A DNA stretch of 64,000 nt, from the NCBI GenBank assembly GCA_031415055.1, contig JANOQZ010000043.1, positions 1-64,000 on the forward strand, read 5' to 3'. Of the stretch, positions 49,637-59,465 are shown in pieces. The position numbers and the translations under genes were made by a program. This DNA is from JANMOK01 sp031415055 (GTDB lineage: Bacteria; Pseudomonadota; Alphaproteobacteria; Rhodobacterales; Rhodobacteraceae). Under the pieces are notes generated by a model, which saw only the letters and a list, made by a program, of their open reading frames with translations, made no database searches and was not told the origin of the DNA. How positions within the stretch are numbered: position 1 is the stretch's first letter; every line of letters begins with the position of its first letter.

Positions 49637-51900
49637 TTTCCCCTCGCGGTCAGGGCCTTGAGCAGGCGTTCGGGCGTGGCGGGCGCGTCGAGTGCGGTGT
49701 AGGGGCCGGGGGTGGAATTGACGGCATCCGACAGCGCCATGAGGGCGGAAATGGCCAGCATCAACGGCGGCTCGCCGACCGCTTTTGATCTATGGATGGT
49801 TTTCTCGCGGTTGGCACCGTCCCAGAGGGCGACGTTGAATTCTTTTGGGCGGTCGGAACAGGCCGGGATTTTGTAGGTGCTGGGGGCGTGGGTTTTGAGG
49901 GCACCTTTGGCATCCCAGACCAGTTCCTCGGTGGTCAGCCAGCCCGCGCCTTGCACGTAGCCGCCCTCGATCTGGCCGATGTCGATGGCGGGGTTGAGCG
50001 AGTTACCAACGTCATGCAGGATGTCGGTGCGCAGGATGCGGTTCTCGCCGGTCAGCGTGTCGAGGATCACCTCGGTGACGGCAGCGCCATAGGCAAAATA
50101 ATAGAACGGGCGGCCTTTGCCGGTTTTGTGTTCCCACCGGATTTTCGGGGTGGAATAAAAGCCGGTGGCGGAAAGCTGAATGCGAGCGAGATAGGCCTTG
50201 TGGATGAGCTCGTTAAAGGAGATTTCGGTTGCGCCAATCGCGACTTGGCCGTTGGCAAAGGCGATGGCGGTTTTTGGAACTTTCCAAACTCGAGCAGCGA
50301 AATCGACCAACCGGTCACGGATGGTTTCGCAGGCGGCTTTGCAGGCCATGCCGTTGAGATCGGCGCCCGATGACGCCGCTGTGGCGGAGGTATTAGGTAC
50401 TTTGCTGGTGTCGGTGGCGGTGATCTTGATATTGGCAGTGGTCAACCCGAATACATCGGCGGCGACTTGGGCCACCTTGATGTGCAGCCCTTGCCCCATT
50501 TCGGTGCCGCCGTGGTTCAATTGGACGGAACCATCGGCATAGACATGGACCAAGGCTCCGGCCTGGTTGAGAATCGTGTTCGTAAAGGAAATGCCGAATT
50601 TAACCGGTGTAAGCGCGATGCCGCGTTTGAGGATGGCACTGGTGGCGTTGAAGGCCGCGATTTCTTTTCGTCGAGTGGCATAGTCGGCAGTTTTTGCCAG
50701 TTTATCAATCAGTTGCGGGGCAATGTTGTCTTCAACTTGCATGTGATACGGCGTCGTGTCGCGGGCTGGGCCATAAAGATTCGCGCGGCGCACTTCGAGC
50801 GGATCGAGGTTCAAGGTCGCCGCGATATGATCCATCACCCGCTCTATCCCCAGCATGCCTTGCGGGCCTCCGAAGCCACGAAAGGCAGTGTTGGAGCAGG
50901 TGTTGGTTTTCAGGCGATGTGAGGTAATACGGACATTCGGAAGGTAATAGGCATTGTCGGCATGCAGCATGGCGCGGTCGGCGATGGCGAGGGACAGGTC
51001 TTGCGCCCAGCCGCAGCGGGCGAAGTGTTCAAATTCAATGGCTTGCAGGCGACCCTTCGCGTCAAATCCGGCATGGTATTTGATGCGGAAATTGTGGCGC
51101 TTGCCGGTGATGACCATATCGTCGTCGCGGTCGTAACGCATTTTCGTCGGTCGATTGGTCAGGCTAGCGGCGATGGCGCAAGCGACGGCAGGCGCGTTAC
51201 CTTGGCTTTCCTTGCCGCCGAATCCGCCACCCATCCGTCGGGTTTCAACCCGGACCGCGTGGAAGGGTTTGCCAAGCGCTTCGGCGACCTTGTGCTGGAT
51301 TTCGGTCGGGTGCTGGGTCGAGCAATGAACAAACATGTCGCCGCTGTCTTGCGGCAATGCAAAGGCGGCTTGGCCTTCGAGATAGAAGTGTTCTTGGCCG
51401 CCGATTTCGATGGAGCCTTGGATTTGGTGGGGGGCGTTTTCGATTCCTGAGGGGTCGCCGTTTTGGAACACCATCGGTTGTTCGAATTGGGATTGGGCGG
51501 CGAGAGCGTCGTCGACGGTCAGGAGTGCGGGCAGGTCTTGGTAGGTGATTTTGGCCAGACGCGCGGCCTTGCGGGCGTTCAGGTGGCCGTCGGCAATCAC
51601 GAGGAAAATCGGTTGGCCGTGGTAGAAAACTTCACCCTTGGCCAGCAGCGGTTCGTCGTGAACGGACGGACTTACGTCATTGGCGAACGGCAGGTCGGCG
51701 GCGGTCAGGACGGCGTGCACGCCTTGGGATTGACGCACGGGATCAAGGTCAAGCTCGGTGATCGTGGCCCGCGCCCGCTCGGACAGGCCGAAGGCGAGGT
51801 GCAGCGTGTTGGCGGGAAGGCGGTGGTCGTCGGTGTAACGGGCGGCACCGCTGACATGCAGTGGGGCGGAATCATGCGGGATGGGCTGGCCGACGGTCAT
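49633..51900 (-). CDS. xdhB: Xanthine dehydrogenase molybdopterin subunit
   Basis: A 755-residue molybdenum-binding large subunit. Landmarks: SGAARYTDDHRLPANTLHLAFGLS, the GGGFGGKESQG Moco site (near 240), AFRGFGGPQGML with catalytic Arg/Phe, and VQLNHGGTEMGQGLHIKVAQV with the conserved GQG, and GEPPLMLAISALMALSDAV near the end containing the active-site Glu in VGEPP. It hydroxylates hypoxanthine and xanthine with XdhA. The start overlaps the xdhA stop by 4 nt. Confidence 0.94.
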   Translation of the reverse strand: MTVGQPIPHDSAPLHVSGAARYTDDHRLPANTLHLAFGLSERARATITELDLDPVRQSQGVHAVLTAADLPFANDVSPSVHDEPLLAKGEVFYHGQPIFLVIADGHLNARKAARLAKITYQDLPALLTVDDALAAQSQFEQPMVFQNGDPSGIENAPHQIQGSIEIGGQEHFYLEGQAAFALPQDSGDMFVHCSTQHPTEIQHKVAEALGKPFHAVRVETRRMGGGFGGKESQGNAPAVACAIAASLTNRPTKMRYDRDDDMVITGKRHNFRIKYHAGFDAKGRLQAIEFEHFARCGWAQDLSLAIADRAMLHADNAYYLPNVRITSHRLKTNTCSNTAFRGFGGPQGMLGIERVMDHIAATLNLDPLEVRRANLYGPARDTTPYHMQVEDNIAPQLIDKLAKTADYATRRKEIAAFNATSAILKRGIALTPVKFGISFTNTILNQAGALVHVYADGSVQLNHGGTEMGQGLHIKVAQVAADVFGLTTANIKITATDTSKVPNTSATAASSGADLNGMACKAACETIRDRLVDFAARVWKVPKTAIAFANGQVAIGATEISFNELIHKAYLARIQLSATGFYSTPKIRWEHKTGKGRPFYYFAYGAAVTEVILDTLTGENRILRTDILHDVGNSLNPAIDIGQIEGGYVQGAGWLTTEELVWDAKGALKTHAPSTYKIPACSDRPKEFNVALWDGANREKTIHRSKAVGEPPLMLAISALMALSDAVNSTPGPYTALDAPATPERLLKALTARGK

Positions 51901-53282
51901 GCTATGCCCACGATTCGAATGGGTTTGTCGGTGGTTTCGAGGAGGTATTTGAGGAGGAGGTTTTGCGCGACTTGCAGTCGGTATTCGGCACTGGCGCGCA
52001 TGTCGGAGATGGGTTGGAAGTCGGTGGCGAAGGCAGGCAAGGCTGCGCCGATGCTGGCGCGGGTGAAAGGTTTGTTGATTAGCACTGCTTCGACGGCCGC
52101 GGCGCGTTTGGGAATTGTCGCCATGCCGCCAAAGGCGATGCGGGCGTTGGTAATCGTGCCGTTTGTGATGGTCAGGTTGAAGCAGCCGCAGAGGGCGGAA
52201 ATATCTTGATCGAAGCGCTTGGTGATTTTGTAGCAACGCAAAGTGTCGGGCTGGGCGGGGATGAAAATTGACTCGACGAACTCACCAGGGCGACGGTCTT
52301 GCTTGCCGTAAGCGATGAAGAAATTTTCCAGCGGGATTTCGCGGTGGGTTTGGCCGCAGCGGAGCGTGAGAGTCGCGCCTAGCGCAATCAGCGCCGGTGG
52401 GCCGTCACCGATGGGCGAGCCGTTGGCGATGTTGCCGCCGATGGTGGCGGCGTTGCGCACTTGCACCGAGCCAAAACGGCGGATCATTTCGGCGAAATCG
52501 TCATAGTGGCCGACCATGGCGGCACCGAGTTGTTCTAAAGTGACACCAGCGCCAATACGCATGCCTTGGGCCGAAAGGGTGATATTTTGCAGGGCACGCA
52601 GGCGATGCAGGAAGGCGATTTTGGGCAAAGGGCGAAGCTGTTTTGTGACCCAAAGCCCCACGTCTGTGGCCCCGGCGATCAAGGTTGCATCGGGATTTTG
52701 CACATACCAATCGGCGAAAGCGCCTAGATTTGCAGGCAAGTATGCGCCGTCAATGTGGAGGTCTGCGTAGTCGTGCAGGGCGGCGATTTGACGGGATTCG
52801 TCGAGCGGCGTCGCCGATCCGGCACTGGCCTCTGCCGCCCGGATAATTGGCGCATAGCCGGTGCAGCGGCACAAGTTGCCCGCGAGGATGTTGTCAAAAT
52901 CGGTGCGGCCTTGGCTGTTGGCGGCGTAAAGCGACATGACGAAACCCGGCGTGCAGAAACCGCATTGCGAACCGTGGTGATCTACCATCGCTTGTTGGAT
53001 TGGGTGCGGGTCGACTTTGGCGATGCCTTCGACTGTGGTCACCGATTTGCCTTGCAATTGCGGCAAGAACAAAATGCAGGCATTGGTGGCGCGGTGGACC
53101 ACGCTCTGACCTTCCAGAGCGGCGACCGACACGGTGCAGGCACCACAATCGCCTTCGTTGCAGCCCTCTTTGGTGCCAGTCAAGCCGCGAGTTTCACGCA
53201 GATAATCCAGCAGAGTTGTGGTCGGGTTTGGATCTTCCAGAACCGATGCCGCGCCGTTCAAAAGGAACCGGATCTCGCCCAT
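51897..53282 (-). CDS. xdhA: Xanthine dehydrogenase iron-sulfur/FAD subunit
   Basis: A 461-residue small subunit. Residues about 1-75 form a plant-type [2Fe-2S] domain (TKEGCNEGDCGACTVSV), 80-160 the second cluster helix domain (HGSQCGFCTPGFVMSLYA and NLCRCTGYAPIIRA), and the rest a FAD domain (PDATLIAGATDVGLWVTK; ATIGGNIANGSPIGD). Electrons pass from Moco in XdhB through both clusters to FAD and NAD. The ATG at 53282 overlaps the hydroxyisourate hydrolase stop. Confidence 0.94.
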   Translation of the reverse strand: MGEIRFLLNGAASVLEDPNPTTTLLDYLRETRGLTGTKEGCNEGDCGACTVSVAALEGQSVVHRATNACILFLPQLQGKSVTTVEGIAKVDPHPIQQAMVDHHGSQCGFCTPGFVMSLYAANSQGRTDFDNILAGNLCRCTGYAPIIRAAEASAGSATPLDESRQIAALHDYADLHIDGAYLPANLGAFADWYVQNPDATLIAGATDVGLWVTKQLRPLPKIAFLHRLRALQNITLSAQGMRIGAGVTLEQLGAAMVGHYDDFAEMIRRFGSVQVRNAATIGGNIANGSPIGDGPPALIALGATLTLRCGQTHREIPLENFFIAYGKQDRRPGEFVESIFIPAQPDTLRCYKITKRFDQDISALCGCFNLTITNGTITNARIAFGGMATIPKRAAAVEAVLINKPFTRASIGAALPAFATDFQPISDMRASAEYRLQVAQNLLLKYLLETTDKPIRIVGIA

Positions 53283-53608
53283 CAACTGCCTCGGTAGGTG
53301 GTGTAGCCAAAGGGCGATAGCAGCAATGGCACGTGATAGTGGCGGTCTTCGGTTATGGTGAAGCGAATGGGAATGAGGTCGAGGAATTCGCTTGTTTTCA
53401 GATAGGCACCGGCGTGGAAGTGCAGCTCATAGGTGCCCTGTTGAAAGCTGCTTTCGTCGAGCAAAGGGGCGTCGCAGCGGCCGTCGGCATTGGTGGTGGC
53501 TTCGGTGATCTTGTTTGGATGGGGGTTGAGGTGGAACAGTTCGACGCGCAAACCGGCGGCGGGTTTGCCCTGCGACGTGTCGAGGACGTGAGTGGTCAGG
53601 CGGCCCAT
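53282..53608 (-). CDS. uraH: 5-hydroxyisourate hydrolase
   Basis: A 108-residue transthyretin-like enzyme: the opening [19 protein letters not shown] with the active-site His, DGRCDAPLL, and the C-terminal tetrapeptide YRGS that closes the active site ([18 protein letters not shown] region). It hydrolyses 5-hydroxyisourate in urate breakdown. It leads the purine operon, so the products of xanthine dehydrogenase go on to urate oxidation; the urate oxidase and OHCU decarboxylase are not in this window. An ATG 6 codons upstream is a possible alternative start. Confidence 0.92.
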   Translation of the reverse strand: MGRLTTHVLDTSQGKPAAGLRVELFHLNPHPNKITEATTNADGRCDAPLLDESSFQQGTYELHFHAGAYLKTSEFLDLIPIRFTITEDRHYHVPLLLSPFGYTTYRGS

Positions 53609-53716
53609 GGGAATCCCTGTTGGCATCAAAGCAATTCGACTTGATTTGCGGATGCTTTGCAAGGGTTGCGGGTTGACCATTCCCCGCTTGGCCCGGCATA
53701 GTTTGGGAAAACGAGG

Positions 53717-54082
53717 ATAACCGATATTCTGCTGGCGATTCACCACGTGCAACTGGCGATGCCCGCCGGGCAAGAGGAACTGGCGCGGGCGTTTTATGGC
53801 GCAGTGCTGGGACTGGGCGAAGTTGCCAAGCCAGAAACCTTGCGCAAGCGCGGCGGCTGTTGGTTTGAAGCGGGCGATGTGCGGGTGCATTTGGGGGTCG
53901 AGGCCAGCTTTATGCCTGCCGCCAAAGCGCATCCGGCGTTTTTGGTTGATCTGGATATTATGCTCGAAAGGTTGGCTGCGGCGGGTATCGAGGCAAGGCC
54001 GGATTAGGAGTATCCGAGGTTTCGCAGGGTTTATGTCAGCGATCCGTTTGGGAATAGGATTGAGTTGCTGGAGGAGGTTTAG
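53717..54082 (+). pseudogene. VOC/glyoxalase-like gene with internal TAG
   Basis: The frame reads [26 protein letters not shown]..., a VOC-family opening with [20 protein letters not shown] and [12 protein letters not shown] parts, then a TAG at 54005-54007, then [24 protein letters not shown] and a stop, which is the usual VOC ending. An ATA stands where the start codon would be expected (53717-53719), so start and middle are both damaged. The frame itself is intact across the stop. Readthrough or a GTG start at 53747 cannot be excluded. Confidence 0.75.
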
Positions 54083-54217
54083 GCCTGCTTTCGCCAAGGG
54101 CCAAAGAATCCTCCACCCAACCCAACGCCGCGATGCGGTAGTGGGAATTGGCCAAGTGAACAACAACAGCGAAGTCGCACTGGCGCTGGTTTGCGAACTT
54201 GAGCTACCCTTCGTTCC

Positions 54218-57200
54218 ATGACCCATCCCCGATTCATTCATTTGCGCAATCATTCGGCTTATTCGCTGTTGGAGGGGGCTATACAGGTCAAGGATTTGGT
54301 CAAACTGGCGGTCAAGGCCGGGATGCCAGCGGTTGCATTGAGCGACACCAACAACTTGTTTGCGGCATTGGAGTTTTCCGAAGCCGCCAAAGCGGCCGGG
54401 GTGCAACCGATATTGGGGTGCCAGTTGGCACTGGCTTCAGAGGAAATACTGCGACCAGGGGATAGGGCCTTGCCATCGCATCCAGTGGTTCTGTTGGCGC
54501 AAAACGAGGCGGGCTATGGCAATTTGATGAAACTGACCTCGGCGGCTTTCCTGCTGTCGGCAGAGGCCCTGCCGCATGTGACTTTGGACCAATTGGACCA
54601 GTATTCTGTTGGAATCATCTGCCTGACGGGTGGCGCTTTGGGGCCGCTCGGCATGCATCTGGTCAACGGGCAGGTGGCCAAGGCGCGGGCGTTGGCAGTG
54701 AGGCTGAAGGCGATGTTTGGTGACAGGCTGTATGTGGAATTACAGCGGCATGCGGATGATTCGGGTGCATTGACTCGCGAAGAAACGGCCAGCGAGGCTG
54801 GGCTGATTTCCTTGGCTTATGAATTGGAATTGCCATTGGTGGCGACCAACGACGTTTATTTTGCTGATCCGGGGTTTTATGCGGCGCATGATGCGCTGAT
54901 CTGCATTGCTGAGGGCGCCTATGTTGACCAGCAGGAACCGCGTCGACGGCTGACGCCGGAGCATCATTTCAAGCAGGAATACGAAATGGTGGCCCTGTTT
55001 CGCGACTTGCCCGAGGCGCTGGGAAACACCGTTGAGATTGCCAAACGATGCGCGGTAGCGGCGCAAAAACGCAAGCCGATATTGCCGAGATTTGCCGAGA
55101 ATGAAGTCGAAGAATTGCGCGTTGCGGCGCGGGCTGGGTTGCAGGCGCGGCTGGCGGTGATTCCCTTAAGTGTCTCGCGCGAGGATTATGCGGCACGGTT
55201 GGAATTTGAGCTGGATGTCATCATCGAGATGGGGTTCCCGGGCTATTTTCTGATCGTGGCGGATTTCATCAAATGGGCCAAGGGGCAGAACATTCCGGTT
55301 GGACCAGGGCGTGGGTCGGGGGCGGGGTCATTGGTCGCCTATGCGCTGACAATTACCGACATCGACCCGTTGCGATTTGGCCTGTTGTTTGAGCGGATGT
55401 TGAACCCGGAACGGGTGTCGATGCCGGACTTTGACATCGATTTTTGTATGGATCGGCGCGAAGAAGTGATCGCCTATGTCCAGCAGAAATATGGGCGCGA
55501 CCGGGTGGCGCAGATCATTACTTTTGGCGCGTTGCTGTCGAAAATGGCCGTGCGCGACGTGGGCCGTGTGTTGCAGATGCCCTATGGGCAGGTGGACCGG
55601 ATTGCCAAACTGATACCGGTTGAAGGTGTCAAGCCGGTGTCGATTGAGAAAGCTTTGGCGGATGAGCCGAGGCTGCGCGACGAGGCGAAATCGGAAGAAG
55701 TTGTGGCGCGGATGTTGGGCTACGCCCAGCAGGTGGAAGGGTTGCTGCGCAATGCCTCGACCCATGCGGCGGGCGTGGTGATTGGCGACAGGCCGCTGGA
55801 GGAGTTGGTGCCGCTTTATCGTGACCCGCGCTCCGACATGCCGGCAACGCAGTTCAACATGAAATGGGTCGAGGCGGCGGGGTTGGTCAAATTCGATTTT
55901 CTGGGTTTGAAAACATTAACCGTGATCCAGAACGCTTTGGATTTGTTACGTTTGCGCGGTGTCGATATTGATATTGCCAGCATTCCTCTGGACGATGCAA
56001 GGGCCTATCAACTGTATTCCGACGCCGCTACGGTGGCGGTGTTTCAGGTGGAAAGTGCTGGCATGCGCGAGGCGTTGCGCCAGTTGGCACCCACTTGCAT
56101 CGAAGACATTATCGCGCTGGTGGCGCTCTATCGCCCCGGCCCGATGGAGAATATTCCCAAGTTCTGCAATGTGAAGAATGGACGCGAAAAGATCGAAAGC
56201 CTGCATCCTTCCATCGACCATATCCTGAAAGAAACCCAAGGCATCATCGTTTATCAAGAACAGGTGATGCAGATTGCGCAAGTGATGGCGGGGTATACTT
56301 TGGGCGGTGCCGATTCATTGCGTCGCGCTATGGGTAAGAAAATCCGCGAGGAAATGGAGGCCGAACGGCCCAAGTTTATTACCGGGGCCAGAGCGAACGG
56401 GGTTGAGGCGAAGAAAGCAGGCGAAATATTTGATTTGCTTGAAAAATTTGCCGACTATGGATTCAATAAGTCGCACGCAGCGGCCTATGGCGTGGTTTCC
56501 TACCAGACCGCTTGGTTGAAAGCGAACTATTCCGTAGAGTTCATGGCGGCGGTGATGAACTGCGATATTCATCTGACCGACAAACTTGGTTCTTATCAGG
56601 CCGAGGTCGAGCGGTTGGGGATCACGATGGTGCCGCCCTGTGTGAACCGCTCGCAAGCGACATTCAGCGTCGGCGATGGCGCGATTTACTATGCTTTGGG
56701 CGCGCTGAAGAATGTCGGCGTCGAGGCGATGAAGGCGATCGTCGCGGGTCGAGGCGGCCGGGTTTTCAGTGACTTGTTTGACTTAGCGCGGCGGGTTGAC
56801 TTGAAGCGGATCGGCAAGCGGCCATTGGAGATGCTGGCTCGCGCCGGTGCGATGGATCAGTTGGACAGCAACCGGCGCAAGGTGCTGGAGTCTTTGGATG
56901 CCTTGACGGCGTTTTCGTCGGCGCATTTTGAGGCGCTGAATTCGGCGCAGGTTTCGCTGTTTGGCGAGAAGGGAACCGATTTGCCCAACCCGCGTCTGCC
57001 AATGCCCGAGGCGTGGCAACCGACGCAGATGTTGCAACAGGAGCATCTGGCGGTGGGGTTTTATATCTCGGGGCATCCGCTGGATGATTATATGGGGCCG
57101 CTGAAGCGGCAGCGGGTTTTGTCTTTGGCCGAGTTGAAACAAAAAGTGCAAGGCGGGGCGGTGGCGGCGAAGATTGCCGGCTCGGTATCTTCGGTACAGA

Positions 57201-57658
57201 TCCGCAAATCGGCGCGCGGCAATCGCTTTGCTTTTGTCGAGTTGAGCGACCCAACGGGCCTATATGAGGCGACGCTGTTTGCCGATGTGTTGGAAACGGC
57301 GCGGGATTTGCTGGTGGTGGGCGCCAATGTGGTGCTGACGGTCGAGGCGCATCTGGAGGGCGAGGGAGTGAAGCTGCTGGCACGTTCGGTGGTGCCGGTC
57401 GATTCGGTTGTGGCGGCTGCTGCGGGGGCCGGGTTGCGGGTGTTCATTCGCGAGGCAACTGCGATTGAGGTGGTGGCGCGGATTTTGACTGAACACGATC
57501 AAGGCCCCGGCGGTCGCGGGCCGGTGAATTTGGTGCTGATGAGTGCAGATTTGCCGGGGGAAGTGGAACTGGCCTTGCCGGGCATGTCGCGGATCACGCC
57601 GCAAATACGCGGGGCGATAAAGCATGTCGCGGGCGTGGCGCATGTGGAGGAGTTTTGA
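54218..57658 (+). CDS. dnaE: DNA polymerase III alpha subunit
   Basis: A 1146-residue replicative polymerase. N-terminal PHP domain (about 1-280; [16 protein letters not shown] and the later QRHADD), catalytic palm with PDFDIDF (near 403-409) and [14 protein letters not shown], the fingers with [13 protein letters not shown] region, the [22 protein letters not shown] segment, then helix-hairpin-helix and an OB-fold ([19 protein letters not shown]). This is the normal size for DnaE1. The annotated ATG follows a GTTCC gap; the 54083-54217 interval shows no gene. Confidence 0.95.
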   Translation: MTHPRFIHLRNHSAYSLLEGAIQVKDLVKLAVKAGMPAVALSDTNNLFAALEFSEAAKAAGVQPILGCQLALASEEILRPGDRALPSHPVVLLAQNEAGYGNLMKLTSAAFLLSAEALPHVTLDQLDQYSVGIICLTGGALGPLGMHLVNGQVAKARALAVRLKAMFGDRLYVELQRHADDSGALTREETASEAGLISLAYELELPLVATNDVYFADPGFYAAHDALICIAEGAYVDQQEPRRRLTPEHHFKQEYEMVALFRDLPEALGNTVEIAKRCAVAAQKRKPILPRFAENEVEELRVAARAGLQARLAVIPLSVSREDYAARLEFELDVIIEMGFPGYFLIVADFIKWAKGQNIPVGPGRGSGAGSLVAYALTITDIDPLRFGLLFERMLNPERVSMPDFDIDFCMDRREEVIAYVQQKYGRDRVAQIITFGALLSKMAVRDVGRVLQMPYGQVDRIAKLIPVEGVKPVSIEKALADEPRLRDEAKSEEVVARMLGYAQQVEGLLRNASTHAAGVVIGDRPLEELVPLYRDPRSDMPATQFNMKWVEAAGLVKFDFLGLKTLTVIQNALDLLRLRGVDIDIASIPLDDARAYQLYSDAATVAVFQVESAGMREALRQLAPTCIEDIIALVALYRPGPMENIPKFCNVKNGREKIESLHPSIDHILKETQGIIVYQEQVMQIAQVMAGYTLGGADSLRRAMGKKIREEMEAERPKFITGARANGVEAKKAGEIFDLLEKFADYGFNKSHAAAYGVVSYQTAWLKANYSVEFMAAVMNCDIHLTDKLGSYQAEVERLGITMVPPCVNRSQATFSVGDGAIYYALGALKNVGVEAMKAIVAGRGGRVFSDLFDLARRVDLKRIGKRPLEMLARAGAMDQLDSNRRKVLESLDALTAFSSAHFEALNSAQVSLFGEKGTDLPNPRLPMPEAWQPTQMLQQEHLAVGFYISGHPLDDYMGPLKRQRVLSLAELKQKVQGGAVAAKIAGSVSSVQIRKSARGNRFAFVELSDPTGLYEATLFADVLETARDLLVVGANVVLTVEAHLEGEGVKLLARSVVPVDSVVAAAAGAGLRVFIREATAIEVVARILTEHDQGPGGRGPVNLVLMSADLPGEVELALPGMSRITPQIRGAIKHVAGVAHVEEF

Positions 57659-57729
57659 GGGGGTGTTGTGAGGCTTGGCGGGCGGCGGATTTGGACGTAT
57701 AGTTCTGTGGTTCAGGAAAGGAGAGTGCG

Positions 57730-58152
57730 ATGCACGAATCCATGGAACTTTGCAATATCATCACCGGATGGTTCAAAGCGGTAGAAACCGGCGACCTTAC
57801 TTGGTGCGACCGCCATATTTCGACCAGCCCGGACTTGCGGGTGGTGGGAACCGACCCGGAAGAATGGCTGAAAGGGGCGCTGGCGGTTGCCTTCATGCGC
57901 CGTGAGGCGGTGCATGTTGTGGGCAAGCTGACGGCGCGGGTGCTGGACATCGAGGCTTTTGCCGAAGGCGATGTCGGCTGGGGGATCGCCCGACCGGAAA
58001 TTACTATGCTGGGCGGTGGCAAGGTGACCCCGCGTTGGAGCGCGGTTTTTCGACGCGAAGACGGCGAGTGGAAAATGGTCCAGCTGCACGCCTCGGTTGC
58101 CATGGGCAACGAAGCGGCGTTTGGCGATACTTTCGGTGCCGCACAAAGTTAA
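57730..58152 (+). CDS. NTF2/SnoaL-like protein
   Basis: A 140-residue protein of the NTF2 superfamily: helix at the start (ELCNIITGWFKAVETGDLTWCD), a short strand-loop (VVGTDPEEWLKG), and terminal strands TPRWSAVFRREDGEWKMVQLHASVAMGN. GGAAAGGAG stands before the ATG. Unknown ligand; it resembles several uncharacterised alphaproteobacterial proteins. Confidence 0.8.
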   Translation: MHESMELCNIITGWFKAVETGDLTWCDRHISTSPDLRVVGTDPEEWLKGALAVAFMRREAVHVVGKLTARVLDIEAFAEGDVGWGIARPEITMLGGGKVTPRWSAVFRREDGEWKMVQLHASVAMGNEAAFGDTFGAAQS

Positions 58153-58255
58153 GCATCGACTTTTGTTTTCTGGCCAATTTCGTGCCTAATCGCACTGTTT
58201 GGCGCGATCTATGCGCGTATGCGGTTCCCATTCAAACGAAAATCAGGGGAATTTC

Positions 58256-58555
58256 ATGCAACAGTATTTTCTGGTCAACGGCGCGGAAATTGGCCATTCG
58301 GGCGAGGGCTCGGTCACGGGCGTTATCATCACCGAAGGTGAAGCGGTGTTCAGCGAACATGGCGGAATTTTCCATCTGGGTCGGCGCAGGGCCAAACTGA
58401 AAGTGCCGGAATTGAAGTCGGATGCGACGTGGGTTTTGCCGCCGCGCGGGTCGGAATTCTACTCGCCCGTCGCCGAATTTGCTGCCGGATTGGGCTATGA
58501 GACGGTCGAGAATGACGATTTCGACATCAAATTGCCCGCCGGTTGGGCCGCTTAA
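58256..58555 (+). CDS. Hypothetical protein, 99 residues
   Basis: A small soluble protein beginning MQQYFLVNGAEIGHSGEGS with GGGGA before the ATG, a central strand-rich part (VIITEGEAVFSEHGGIFHLGRRRAKLKVPEL) and a C terminus with NDDFDIKLPAGWAA. No family recognised. The frame is open upstream but the ribosome site supports 58256. It overlaps the convergent hydrolase gene by 4 nt. Confidence 0.6.
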   Translation: MQQYFLVNGAEIGHSGEGSVTGVIITEGEAVFSEHGGIFHLGRRRAKLKVPELKSDATWVLPPRGSEFYSPVAEFAAGLGYETVENDDFDIKLPAGWAA

Positions 58556-59166
58556 TTAAAGCTGCCGGTCTTCAAGAAATGGATGGTGGCATGAATCGCG
58601 TAATCGTCCAGCATCATGGTTGAATGTGCCACCGGCAGTTTCAGGCATTTCTCTGGCGGGGCGGAACCACAGGCGGAAAGGACGGAAACTTTGCCGTCGT
58701 TTTCGCCTTGGATGCCGGTAATAACGCCGTATGCTTCCAAAGCGGCGGTTCCTGCAATTGCCCCGATGTCCAACCCACGGTCATCTTCGGGGGCATGGGG
58801 CACCAGTTCGCCCAAAGCCGGGCCCATCAATGGGCCGATGATCGGGCCAAAGATACTGGCGCGTTGGGCGATCTCCGAGCCCAGATTGGGGGCGCCAAGC
58901 TGCACGATGCGGCCGCGAAATTTGTTTGGCACCCGGCGCATCAGGTCTTTGGCCAAGATGCCGCCCAGTGAATGGCCGACGAAATGCACCCGCTCATCCA
59001 AGGGCACATGCGGCCATATGGCTGTCACCAAAGCGCTGATGGTGGCTTTGCGCGAGGGGTAATTGATCATTACGGCGTCGAACCCGGCTTCCTCCACCCG
59101 GCGGCCAAGTTTCTTCATCGAGGAAGAAGTGCGGCCAAGGCCGTGCAGGATGACGACCGGTTCCAT
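58552..59166 (-). CDS. Alpha/beta hydrolase (esterase/lipase-like)
   Basis: A 204-residue hydrolase: HGLGRTSSSM near the start forms the oxyanion region, the nucleophile elbow is GHSLGG (near 88-93), and LGAPNLGSEIAQR and HSTMML (His of the triad) follow. The PGAP1-like lipase branch is suggested by the short size. It precedes slyX with a 1-nt overlap (shared position 59166), so the two are likely translated together. Confidence 0.83.
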   Translation of the reverse strand: MEPVVILHGLGRTSSSMKKLGRRVEEAGFDAVMINYPSRKATISALVTAIWPHVPLDERVHFVGHSLGGILAKDLMRRVPNKFRGRIVQLGAPNLGSEIAQRASIFGPIIGPLMGPALGELVPHAPEDDRGLDIGAIAGTAALEAYGVITGIQGENDGKVSVLSACGSAPPEKCLKLPVAHSTMMLDDYAIHATIHFLKTGSFN

Positions 59167-59360
59167 CAGTAATGCGGCGGTTTTTGGTTGGCGGGGCTAT
59201 CGGCGATTTGCTCGGCGGCGTGTTGAGTGAGCATGGCGACGCGGCGGGTTAGTTTGTCGATCTCGGCGGCTTGGCGGGTGACGACGGCGTTCAGCTCGTC
59301 CAGCAGGTGTTGCTGGTGGGTGAGTTGGGTTTCTAAGGTTGTAAGGCGGTCAGCGGTCAT
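59166..59360 (-). CDS. slyX: SlyX family protein
   Basis: A 64-residue coiled-coil protein: [20 protein letters not shown] with heptads, continuing [14 protein letters not shown], and the characteristic ending KPPHY. SlyX proteins are small coiled coils of unclear function. It lies between the hydrolase and the divergent hisS gene. Confidence 0.85.
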   Translation of the reverse strand: MTADRLTTLETQLTHQQHLLDELNAVVTRQAAEIDKLTRRVAMLTQHAAEQIADSPANQKPPHY

Positions 59361-59465
59361 GGGGGTGTTTTAGGGGTTGATTGGGGCGGATTCAAGAAAT
59401 GGCTGCGGCTTGCCCCGTTGACGCGCTTGCTTTACCAGAACGCCGGAATGATGAGGGGTTTTGGC

